From NCBI RefSeq assembly GCF_900090295.1, contig NZ_LT607753.1, positions 4,588,001 to 4,652,000 on the forward strand: a stretch of 64,000 nt of DNA, read 5' to 3'. The translations under genes and the position numbers were made by a program. Numbering within the stretch: the first letter of the stretch is position 1; every line of letters starts with the position of its first letter. Source of the stretch: Micromonospora coxensis. Its GTDB lineage: Bacteria; Actinomycetota; Actinomycetes; Mycobacteriales; Micromonosporaceae. Of this stretch, positions 1-7,312 are shown piece by piece. The notes beneath the pieces are model-generated. The model had not been told where the DNA came from, did no database searches, and saw nothing but the letters and a program-made list of their open reading frames with translations.

Positions 1-1
1 C

Positions 2-1036
2 ACCGGGTACGACTGGCGCCGGCACGAGGCGGCGCTCAACGAGATCCCGCAGTACGTCACCGAGATCGACGGTCAGCGGCTGCACTTCCTGCACGTGCGT
101 TCGCCGGAGCCGGACGCGACGCCGCTGCTGCTGCTGCACGGCTGGCCGGGCTCGTTCCTGGAGTTCCTCGACAGCATCGGCCCGCTGACCGATCCGAAGG
201 CCCACGGCGGCGACTCGGCCGACGCGTTCCACCTGGTGATCCCGTCGCTGCCCGGCTTCGGGTTCTCCACGCCGCTGTCCGGGCCCGGCTGGGGCAGCGA
301 GCGGATGGCCGGCGCGCTCGTACGGCTGATGGAGCTGCTCGGCTACGACCGCTACGGCGTGCAGGGCGGCGACACCGGGTCCTGGGTCGCCCCGGCGATC
401 GGCCGGCAGGCCCCGGACCGGGTGGTCGGGGTCCACCTCAACGCGCTGCTCACCTTCCCGAGCGGCGCGGACGGGGAACTCGACGGGCTCACCGAGGTGG
501 AGCGGCAGCGCGTGGCGGCGATGGACGGCTACAACGACGGCTACCTCCAGATCCAGGCGAAGTCACCGCACACCCTGGCGTACGGGCTGCACGATTCCCC
601 GGTCGCCCAGCTCGCCTGGATCGTGGAGATGTTCCAGCGGCTGACCGACCACCCCGACGACGGGCTGGCCGAGGACGTGATCGGCCGGGACCGGTTGCTG
701 ACCACCGTGACGCTCTACTGGCTGACCGGTGCGGGCGGCTCGTCCGCCCAGGTCTACTACGAGGACATCACCGCCTCCGGGTGGAGCGGCGAGGCGTGGG
801 GCGACGACACGGGATCCGGCGCCGACGACGCCGGCTGGGAGTCGGCCGCGGCGGGTGGCGTGCCCGTCGGGGTCCTGGTCGCGACCGCCCGGGACGTCAC
901 GGTCCGCCGGTTCGCCGAGCGCGACCACCACGTCGTGCACTGGTCGGAGTACGACCGCGGCGGGCACTTCTTCGCGCTGGAGCAGCCCGACCTGTTCGTC
1001 GCCGACGTGCGGCGGTTCTTCGGTACGGTCCGCTGA
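2..1036 (+). CDS. Epoxide hydrolase, alpha/beta-hydrolase fold (5' partial)
   Basis: The frame is open from the left edge, so the N-terminus is missing. The first visible residues ([20 protein letters not shown]) match the N-terminal cap region of the soluble or juvenile-hormone type epoxide hydrolases. The HGWPGS oxyanion-hole motif follows, then GGDTGSW, where the Asp is the expected nucleophile, and a C-terminal [11 protein letters not shown] that supplies the catalytic His. Enzymes of this family open epoxides to vicinal diols in the cytoplasm. About 344 codons are visible and full-length members are about 370-390 residues, so little is missing. The substrate cannot be told. It is convergent with the GH43 gene downstream and shows no obvious link to it. 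Confidence 0.85.
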   Translation, partial: TGYDWRRHEAALNEIPQYVTEIDGQRLHFLHVRSPEPDATPLLLLHGWPGSFLEFLDSIGPLTDPKAHGGDSADAFHLVIPSLPGFGFSTPLSGPGWGSERMAGALVRLMELLGYDRYGVQGGDTGSWVAPAIGRQAPDRVVGVHLNALLTFPSGADGELDGLTEVERQRVAAMDGYNDGYLQIQAKSPHTLAYGLHDSPVAQLAWIVEMFQRLTDHPDDGLAEDVIGRDRLLTTVTLYWLTGAGGSSAQVYYEDITASGWSGEAWGDDTGSGADDAGWESAAAGGVPVGVLVATARDVTVRRFAERDHHVVHWSEYDRGGHFFALEQPDLFVADVRRFFGTVR

Positions 1037-1106
1037 CCGGACGCCGGTGCGAGGACGTCACCGCCCGGGCCGGGCAGCCGCCGGCCCGGGCGGTGACGGG
1101 CGTCGG

Positions 1107-2732
1107 TCAGTGCTCCCGGTAGGTGGCGAGGTCGAAGTCGGCGTACGCGCCGTCGCCGCCGAGGTCCTGCACCCACAGGCCGAGGAACGCGCCGGTGAAT
1201 CCCCAGGCCGCCGGCTCGCCGTCGATGATCAGCGCGGCGTGCTCGTCGGAGAGGATGGTGGCGTCCAACTGCACCGGGAGCTGTCGCCAGCCGGCGCCGA
1301 GGTCGTAGCCGAAGCGCACGACGGGCCCGTCGAACACCGCCCGCAGGCCGACCCGGCCGGCCCCGGTGGCGTCGACGCTCAGCGCCGGGTACGGGGTGCG
1401 CCGGCCGCTGTCGGAGCTGAGCAGCTCCAGCACCGTCCGCCCGTCGTCGGCGCGGGTCAGGTAGAGGTGGTGCCAGTTGAGGGTGTTGTAGTAGGCGGTG
1501 ATCCCGGCCAGTTGGCGGTGGTCGACCGGGTCGAACTCGACCACGGTCTCCAGCGAGCAGTGCGTCGCGCCGACGCGCCGGGCGACCAGGCTGGGGGCCT
1601 GCCGACCCACCGGTGACTGTCCGCCGTGCACCCGCAGGTACGACGGGCGTGACCGCAGGTCGATCCAGTCCGGGGTGGCCGGCCGGCGCAGCGTCGACCA
1701 GCAGTTGCCCAGCTCCGGCTCGTCGAAGTGGTCGGTGGCGGGCTCCGCCGGCCACGGATGCGCGGGCAGGCCGGGCGCGACGACCTCGTCCGCCGGCACG
1801 CCTCCGGGGATGCGGGGCCAGCCGCCCCGGGGCCACTCGACCCGCTGGATGGCGGTCTCCCGCCCCAGCACGCAGTTGCCCAGCGGGGTGTAGGGGCGGC
1901 CGACCAGGTGGGCCAGGTACCACTCGCCGTGCGGGGTGCGGACGAGGCTGCCGTGGCCGGCCTTCTGCAACCGCAGGTCGGGCCGGCCCACGGAGGTCAG
2001 CAGCGGCCCGTCCGGGTCCACCTCGTACGGCCCGAACAGCTCGCGCGATCGGGCCACCGTGACCTGGTGCTCCCAGCTGGTGCCGCCCTCGGCGGTGATC
2101 AGCCAGTACCAGCCGTCGTGGCGGTACAGGTGCGGGCCCTCGGTGAGCCCGACCGGGGTGCCGGTGAACAGCAGGCGGGGCCGGCCGACGAGACGGCGCG
2201 CGGCCCGGTCGTACTGTTGGATCTCGATGCCGCCGAAGCGGTCGCGACCGGGCCGCCAGTCGGCGCTCATGCTCAGCAGCCAACTGGTGCCGTCGTCGTC
2301 GTGGAACAGCGAGGCGTCGAAGCCGTGCCCGTGCAGTTTCACCGGGTCGGACCAGGGCCCGTCGATGGTGGGGGCGGTGACCAGGTAGTTCTGCGGGTCC
2401 CAGTAGCCGCTGGCGAAGCTGGCCACGTCGCTGTAGACGAGGTGGAACTCGCCGTCGTGCCAGGACAGGTCGGGTGCCCACACGCCGTTGGAGTCGCCGC
2501 AGCCGCGCAGGTCGAGCAGGCGGCGTTCGGTGATGATGCCGCCCAGCGGGCGCCAGTGCACGAGGTCGCGCGAGTGGTGCACGCGGACCCCGGGGTACCA
2601 CTCGAAGGTCGAGGTGGCCAGGTAGTAGTCGTCGCCGACCCGCAGGATCGACGGGTCCGGGTGGAACCCGGCGAGGACGGGATTGCGGATCGACCGGGCA
2701 GCGGTCGCCACGTCAGCGGTCTCGGTCGACAC
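1107..2732 (-). CDS. Glycoside hydrolase family 43 beta-xylosidase
   Basis: This 541-residue protein has the size of the GH43 XynB beta-xylosidases, with an N-terminal five-bladed propeller and a C-terminal beta-sandwich. The HPDPS motif near residue 24-28 holds the general base Asp, WAPDLS near 105 the pKa-modulating Asp, and LTEGPHLY near 195 the acid Glu. No signal peptide is seen, so it should act on imported xylo-oligosaccharides in the cytoplasm. I chose the GTG at 2732 because AGGAG lies just upstream and because the further upstream codons read through the operator region. It is divergent from the sugar transporter operon at 2981, which fits joint control. An arabinofuranosidase side activity cannot be excluded. 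Confidence 0.9.
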   Translation of the reverse strand: MSTETADVATAARSIRNPVLAGFHPDPSILRVGDDYYLATSTFEWYPGVRVHHSRDLVHWRPLGGIITERRLLDLRGCGDSNGVWAPDLSWHDGEFHLVYSDVASFASGYWDPQNYLVTAPTIDGPWSDPVKLHGHGFDASLFHDDDGTSWLLSMSADWRPGRDRFGGIEIQQYDRAARRLVGRPRLLFTGTPVGLTEGPHLYRHDGWYWLITAEGGTSWEHQVTVARSRELFGPYEVDPDGPLLTSVGRPDLRLQKAGHGSLVRTPHGEWYLAHLVGRPYTPLGNCVLGRETAIQRVEWPRGGWPRIPGGVPADEVVAPGLPAHPWPAEPATDHFDEPELGNCWSTLRRPATPDWIDLRSRPSYLRVHGGQSPVGRQAPSLVARRVGATHCSLETVVEFDPVDHRQLAGITAYYNTLNWHHLYLTRADDGRTVLELLSSDSGRRTPYPALSVDATGAGRVGLRAVFDGPVVRFGYDLGAGWRQLPVQLDATILSDEHAALIIDGEPAAWGFTGAFLGLWVQDLGGDGAYADFDLATYREH

Positions 2733-2756
2733 GGACGCTCCTCTGGTGCAGCTCTC

Positions 2757-2788
2757 GGAAACTTTCGAAGAGATTCCGGAAGTTCGGG
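2757..2788. promoter_or_regulatory. Two LacI-type operator dyads upstream of GH43 gene
   Basis: Two dyads sit in the shared intergenic region. The first, GGAAACTTTCG at 2757-2767, has its centre at 2762. The second, CCGGAAGTTCGGG at 2776-2788, has its centre at 2782. Each matches a CCGAAA-N-TTTCGG consensus with few mismatches, and the centres are 20 bp apart, two helical turns. The best site of the same type lies at 2897-2909. The LacI regulator encoded at 6227 is the likely ligand-responsive binder; this is inference. Confidence 0.6.
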
Positions 2789-2896
2789 AAGTGCTGCACA
2801 CGCTATCTGTTCTCGGCGCGTTGCGACAGACCCCTTGACCCGCGCGGAATCAGCTCGTAGCGTGCCGGCCATCGATCGGTAATACCGAGCAACATC

Positions 2897-2909
2897 CCGA
2901 AAGTTTCGG
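2897..2909. promoter_or_regulatory. Perfect LacI-type operator upstream of sugar ABC operon
   Basis: CCGAAAGTTTCGG is a perfect 6-1-6 palindrome, 72 bp upstream of the lipoprotein gene start. It shares its consensus with the two dyads near the GH43 start. As I recall, beta-xyloside operons of Streptomyces are controlled by a LacI-type repressor (BxlR) that recognises CGAA/TTCG repeats, which is consistent. Confidence 0.65.
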
Positions 2910-2980
2910 AGCTAGACGTTGGATGTCCCGCCGGTCTGATCGGCGTCCGAGCACCTTGTGAGTCCTCGAAGGGATGGACC

Positions 2981-4273
2981 ATGACAGCGCACCTCTCCCG
3001 CAGAACGCTGCTCGGCCTCGTCGGCGCCGGTGCCGGCGCCTACCTGCTCAGCGCCTGCAGCGACGACGAGTCCGGCGACCCGGACGGCCCGCAGACCATC
3101 AACTGGTGGCACATCCAGAACACCGAGCCGATGCTGCCGGTGTGGGCGGCGATGGCCCAGGAGTACCAGAGCGCGCACAGCAACGTCACCGTCAAGATCC
3201 AGCCGCTGGAGAACGAGGCGTTCAAGGCCAAGCTGACCACCGCCACCCAGGCCGGCGACCCGCCGGACCTCTTCCAGTCCTGGGGCGGCGGCGTGCTCAA
3301 GCAGCAGGTGGACGCCGGCCTGGTCAAGGACCTCACCGACGACGTCGAGCCGTGGATCGGTGGCCTGGTGCCCGCCGCCCTGCAACCGTTCACCATCGAC
3401 GACCGGATCTACGGCGTCCCGTTCGACGTCGGCATGGTCGGCTTCTGGTACAACAAGGACCTCTTCGCCCGCGCCGGCATCACCGCGATGCCGACCAGCT
3501 GGTCCGGCGTGCTCGACGTGGTCCGCAAGCTCAAGGCCGCCGGGATCGTCCCGATCGCGCTGGCCGGCAAGGACAAGTGGCCCGGCCACTTCTACTGGGC
3601 CTACCTGGCGATGCGCATCGGCGGACTCGGCGCCCTTCAGCAGGCCGCCAAGGACAAGAACTTCGACACCCCCGACTTCGTCGCCGCCGGCGAGCGGCTC
3701 AAGGAACTGGTCGACCTGCAACCGTTCCAGAAGGGCTTCCTCGGCGCCGAGTACGGCTCCCCGGACGGGCAGGCCGCCACCATCGGCAACGGCGGCGCGG
3801 CCATGGAACTCATGGGCCAGTGGGCGCCGTCGGTGCAGGCGTCCAGCTCCACCAGCAAGAAGGGCCTCGGCGACAAGCTCGGCTTCTTCCCGTTCCCCGC
3901 CGTCGACGGGGGCAAGGGCTCCGCGTCGGAGGTGTTCGGCGGCGGCAACGGCTTCGCCGTCGGCAAGGACGCCCCCGCGGCGACCGTCGACTTCCTCAAG
4001 TCCCTGCTGACCGCCGACAGCCAGCGCCGGGCCGCCAAGACCGGCGCCGTGCTGCCCACGGTCAAGGAGGCCGCGCCGGCCATTTCCGACCCGAACAGCA
4101 AGGTCGTCGCGGAGAACCTGGCCAACGCCACCGGCTTCCAGCTCTACCTCGACCAGGCGTACCCGCCGGCCGTCGGCCAGCAGGTCAACGACAGCGTGGC
4201 CGAGCTGATCGCCGGCAACAAGTCACCGGCGCAGGTCGTCAAGGACGTCACCCAGGTGGCGAAGAGCCAGTAG
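2981..4273 (+). CDS. CUT1-family sugar ABC transporter, lipoprotein solute-binding subunit
   Basis: The 430-residue product starts with a twin-Arg-like SRRTLLGLVGAG export signal that ends in a lipobox, LSAC. The mature protein should therefore be anchored by a lipid on the outer face of the membrane. The rest (INWWHIQN, then the bilobal binding-protein fold) is that of the maltose/xylo-oligosaccharide family of extracellular solute-binding proteins. It delivers an oligosaccharide to the two permeases encoded just downstream. The divergent GH43 xylosidase makes xylo-oligosaccharides the most likely ligand. No ATPase gene is present; actinomycete CUT1 systems commonly share the MsiK ATPase encoded elsewhere. 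Confidence 0.9.
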   Translation: MTAHLSRRTLLGLVGAGAGAYLLSACSDDESGDPDGPQTINWWHIQNTEPMLPVWAAMAQEYQSAHSNVTVKIQPLENEAFKAKLTTATQAGDPPDLFQSWGGGVLKQQVDAGLVKDLTDDVEPWIGGLVPAALQPFTIDDRIYGVPFDVGMVGFWYNKDLFARAGITAMPTSWSGVLDVVRKLKAAGIVPIALAGKDKWPGHFYWAYLAMRIGGLGALQQAAKDKNFDTPDFVAAGERLKELVDLQPFQKGFLGAEYGSPDGQAATIGNGGAAMELMGQWAPSVQASSSTSKKGLGDKLGFFPFPAVDGGKGSASEVFGGGNGFAVGKDAPAATVDFLKSLLTADSQRRAAKTGAVLPTVKEAAPAISDPNSKVVAENLANATGFQLYLDQAYPPAVGQQVNDSVAELIAGNKSPAQVVKDVTQVAKSQ

Positions 4274-4329
4274 CCGTGGCGGCCCCCGCACCGGCCGATG
4301 GCCGGTGGCGAGAACCGAGTGGAGCAGGC

Positions 4330-5328
4330 ATGACCAGTTCATCGGCCGTGTCGGGCGCGTTGCGCGGTGACGCGGCGACCGACCCGCCGGCCCGGGGGCC
4401 GGCCACCGCGCGGGTGCGCGGCCGCCGGCCCCGGCCGTCCCGCCGCGCCACTCTCGCGGCCTTCCTGACCCCGTCCCTGGTGCTGTTCGTGCTGCTGGTC
4501 GTCGCTCCGATCGCGGTGGCCAGCTACGCCAGCCTGTACAAGTGGAACGGCTTCGGCCTGCCGGAGAACTTCGTCGGGCTGGACAACTACACCCGGGCCT
4601 TCGCCGACCCGACCTTCCGGGGCGACCTGTGGCGCGGGCTCGTGCTGATCGTGCTGTCCCTGGTGGTCCAGCTGCCCGTCGCGCTGGGCCTGGCCATGCT
4701 GCTCAACCAGCCGCTGAAGGGCCGTAGCGTCTACCGGCTGGTCTTCTTCGCCCCGTACGTGCTCTCCGAGGTCACCACGGCCGTCCTGTTCACCCTGGTG
4801 TTCTCGCCGAACCGGGGGCTGGGGGAGACGATCTCCCGGTGGCTGGGGGCCGACGCCGGCGCGGTCTTCGGTGACCCGGACACCGTGCTGTTCGCCGTCT
4901 TCCTGGTGGTGTCCTGGAAGTACTTCGGCCTGTACATGATCCTCTTCCTGGCCGCCCGGCAGAGCATCCCCAAGGAGCTGTCCGAGGCCGCCGTCACCGA
5001 CGGCGCCAGCGCCTGGCAGGCCTTCCGCCACGTCACCCTGCCGCTGCTCGGGCCGACGATCCGGATCAGCGTGTTCCTGTCGGTGATCGGCACCATCCAG
5101 CTGTTCGACATGGTCTGGGTGCTCACCGGCGGCGGCCCGATCCACGCCTCGGAGACCATGGCCGTGACGATGTACCAGTACGGCTTCCGCCGCTTCGAGG
5201 TCGGCTACGCCAGCGCGATCAGCATCGTCATGTTCGTCCTGAGCCTCGTCTTCGCCCTCTTCTACCAGCGCGTCGTCATGCGCCGGGACACCGAGGGCGC
5301 GCTCACCAACCAAGGAGACCAGCGATGA
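4330..5328 (+). CDS. CUT1 sugar ABC transporter permease, MalF type
   Basis: This is a 332-residue integral membrane protein with six predicted membrane helices after a charged, Pro/Arg-rich N-terminus of about 45 residues. The first helix begins at TLAAFLTPSLVLF. The EAA loop that contacts the ATPase reads ELSEAAVTDGASAWQAFRHV, as expected for binding-protein-dependent permeases. The ATG at 4330 follows GGAGCAGGC, a reasonable ribosome-binding site. Its stop overlaps the next start as ATGA, so the two permeases are translationally coupled. It forms the transmembrane channel with the 5325 gene product. Confidence 0.92.
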   Translation: MTSSSAVSGALRGDAATDPPARGPATARVRGRRPRPSRRATLAAFLTPSLVLFVLLVVAPIAVASYASLYKWNGFGLPENFVGLDNYTRAFADPTFRGDLWRGLVLIVLSLVVQLPVALGLAMLLNQPLKGRSVYRLVFFAPYVLSEVTTAVLFTLVFSPNRGLGETISRWLGADAGAVFGDPDTVLFAVFLVVSWKYFGLYMILFLAARQSIPKELSEAAVTDGASAWQAFRHVTLPLLGPTIRISVFLSVIGTIQLFDMVWVLTGGGPIHASETMAVTMYQYGFRRFEVGYASAISIVMFVLSLVFALFYQRVVMRRDTEGALTNQGDQR

Positions 5329-6164
5329 CCGGCACGGCGAACCCGGCCCTGCGGACCCGCCGGCTCGTGCTGCACCTCGTCTGCATCGCCGTCGGCGCGC
5401 TCATCGTCGTACCGGTCTGGTTCGGGGTGCTCGGCGGCTTCAAGGACAACGGGCAGCTCTCCACCAACCCCCTCGGCTGGCCGGATCCGTGGGTGCCCGG
5501 CAACTACACCGGCATCCTCGGCTCCGGGGTGTTCTGGCGGCAGCTCGGCAACAGCGTCCTCATCGCGCTGTCCAGCACGATCGTCGTGGTCGGCGCGGCG
5601 GCGATGGCGGCCTTCGTCTTCGCCCGCTTCGCCTTCCGGGGTCGGGAACTGCTGTTCACCCTGTTCGCGATCGGGCTGATGTTCCCGTTCGCGGTGGCCA
5701 TCCTGCCGCTGTTCGTGCTGCTGCGCGGCATGGGCCTGCTGGACAACCCGCTCGGGGTGATCCTGCCCCAGGCCGCCTTCGGCCTGCCGATCACCATCGT
5801 CATCCTGCGTCAGTTCTTCCGCACCATCCCCGGCGAGGTCGAGGAGGCCGCCACCCTCGACGGGTGCAGCCCGCTCGGGTTCTTCTGGCGCATCCTGCTG
5901 CCGATGGCCCGTCCGGCCCTGGCCACCGTCTCGGTGCTGGCCCTGGTGAGCAGTTGGAACAACTTCATGCTCCCGCTCGTGGTGTTCACCGACCAGAGCT
6001 GGTGGACCCTCCCGGTCGGGGTGCAGGCGTTCCAGGGCCAGTACGCCGACGACACCGCCCGGGTGCTCGCCTACGTGGTGCTGTCCATGCTGCCCGCCCT
6101 CGGCTTCTACGCGGTGGCCGAACGCCAGCTCATCGGCGGTCTGGCCGGCAGCGTCAAGGGCTGA
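5325..6164 (+). CDS. CUT1 sugar ABC transporter permease, MalG type
   Basis: The 279-residue protein is the second permease of the operon and overlaps the first by four bases. It has an N-terminal helix (LVCIAVGALIVVPVWFGVLG), five further hydrophobic segments and the EAA signature EVEEAATLDGCSPLGFFWRI near residue 180. A C-terminal GGLAGSVKG tail is typical of MalG/UgpE-like subunits. It should pair with the MalF-type protein. The LacI gene lies 62 bp downstream on the same strand with no clear terminator between, so it may be part of the same transcript. Confidence 0.92.
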   Translation: MTGTANPALRTRRLVLHLVCIAVGALIVVPVWFGVLGGFKDNGQLSTNPLGWPDPWVPGNYTGILGSGVFWRQLGNSVLIALSSTIVVVGAAAMAAFVFARFAFRGRELLFTLFAIGLMFPFAVAILPLFVLLRGMGLLDNPLGVILPQAAFGLPITIVILRQFFRTIPGEVEEAATLDGCSPLGFFWRILLPMARPALATVSVLALVSSWNNFMLPLVVFTDQSWWTLPVGVQAFQGQYADDTARVLAYVVLSMLPALGFYAVAERQLIGGLAGSVKG

Positions 6165-6226
6165 CCGACCAGCCCTGCGGTAGCCTTCTGCGACCGTAGG
6201 ATCCCGCCACGACGAAAGGGTGGACC

Positions 6227-7249
6227 GTGGACTCCGACAACAGCCGGAACGTCACCATCGCGATGATCGCGCGTTTGGCCGGCGTCTCCGTGCCCACGGT
6301 CTCCCGGGTCCTCAACGGCCGGTCCGACGTCGCCCCGCAGACCCGGGAACGCGTCGAGGACCTGCTCTCCCGGCACGGCTACCGCCGCCGCCCGCCGAGC
6401 AGGCGCACCAGCTCCGCCCTGATCGACCTGGTCTTCAACGACCTCGACAGCCCGTGGGCGGTGGAGATCATCCGTGGGGTGGAGGACGTGGCGCACAGCA
6501 GCGGCGCGGGCACCGTCGTCTCCGCGATCCACCGGCGTACCTCCTCGGCCAAGCAGTGGCTCGACAACATGCGTACCCGCTCCACCGAGGGGGTCATCTT
6601 CGTGACCTCCATGGTGGAGCCGCCGTTGCAGGCCGAGCTGCGCCGGCTCCGCCTGCCGGTGGTCATCGTCGACCCGGCCGGGGTGGCCCCGCAGGACGCG
6701 CCGACCATAGGCGCGACCAACTGGGAGGGCAGCCTCCGCGCCAACCAGTACCTGCTCGGCCTCGGTCACCGCCGGATCGGCTTCATCGCCGGCCCACCGC
6801 AGCTGATGTGCAGCCGGGCCCGGATGGACGGCTACCGCGCCGCCCTCGAAGCCGCCGGCATCACCATCGACGACGCCCTGATCCGCCCCGGCAACTTCTA
6901 CCACGAGGCCGGGTACACCGCCGGCACGCACCTGCTGGCGCTGCCCGACCCGCCGACCGCCATCTTCGCCTCCAGCGACCAGATGGCGCTCGGCGTCTAC
7001 GAGGCGGTCCGCAAGCGGGGCCTGCGGGTGCCCGACGACATCAGCGTGGTCGGCTTCGACGACCTGCCCGAGGTCCGGTGGTGCTCGCCTCCGCTCACCA
7101 CGATCCGCCAGCCGCTGGCCGAGATGGGCATGCTGGCCGCCCGTACCGTGCTGCGCCTGGCCCAGGGCGAGAAGATCGAGAGCCCGCGCGTCGAACTCGC
7201 CACCGACCTCGTCATCCGCGACAGCGCCGCCCCGCCCCGGGCACGGTGA
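6227..7249 (+). CDS. LacI-family transcriptional regulator
   Basis: The 340-residue protein has the LacI helix-turn-helix at residues 7-30 (IAMIARLAGVSVPTVSRVLN) followed by the hinge and a periplasmic-binding-protein-like effector domain. The family signature FDDLPEVRW near the C-terminus is typical. It starts at GTG, 6 bases after a GAAAGGG ribosome-binding site. Its position directly after a sugar transporter and next to a GH43 gene makes it the probable repressor of both units, through the dyads at 2757-2909. The inducer is likely xylose or a xylo-oligosaccharide, inferred from context only. Confidence 0.92.
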   Translation: MDSDNSRNVTIAMIARLAGVSVPTVSRVLNGRSDVAPQTRERVEDLLSRHGYRRRPPSRRTSSALIDLVFNDLDSPWAVEIIRGVEDVAHSSGAGTVVSAIHRRTSSAKQWLDNMRTRSTEGVIFVTSMVEPPLQAELRRLRLPVVIVDPAGVAPQDAPTIGATNWEGSLRANQYLLGLGHRRIGFIAGPPQLMCSRARMDGYRAALEAAGITIDDALIRPGNFYHEAGYTAGTHLLALPDPPTAIFASSDQMALGVYEAVRKRGLRVPDDISVVGFDDLPEVRWCSPPLTTIRQPLAEMGMLAARTVLRLAQGEKIESPRVELATDLVIRDSAAPPRAR

Positions 7250-7275
7250 CGGCCCGGAGCCGGCGGCCGTGCCGG

Positions 7276-7303
7276 GCCGCCACGGCCGGGTGACCGTGGC
7301 GGC
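7276..7303. terminator. Bidirectional stem-loop between convergent genes
   Basis: A 10-bp perfect stem (GCCGCCACGG / CCGTGGCGGC) with an 8-base loop lies between the convergent lacI-type gene and the membrane-protein gene. No U-tract follows, as is usual for high-GC actinobacteria. Confidence 0.55.
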
Positions 7304-7312
7304 GCGGCGGCC

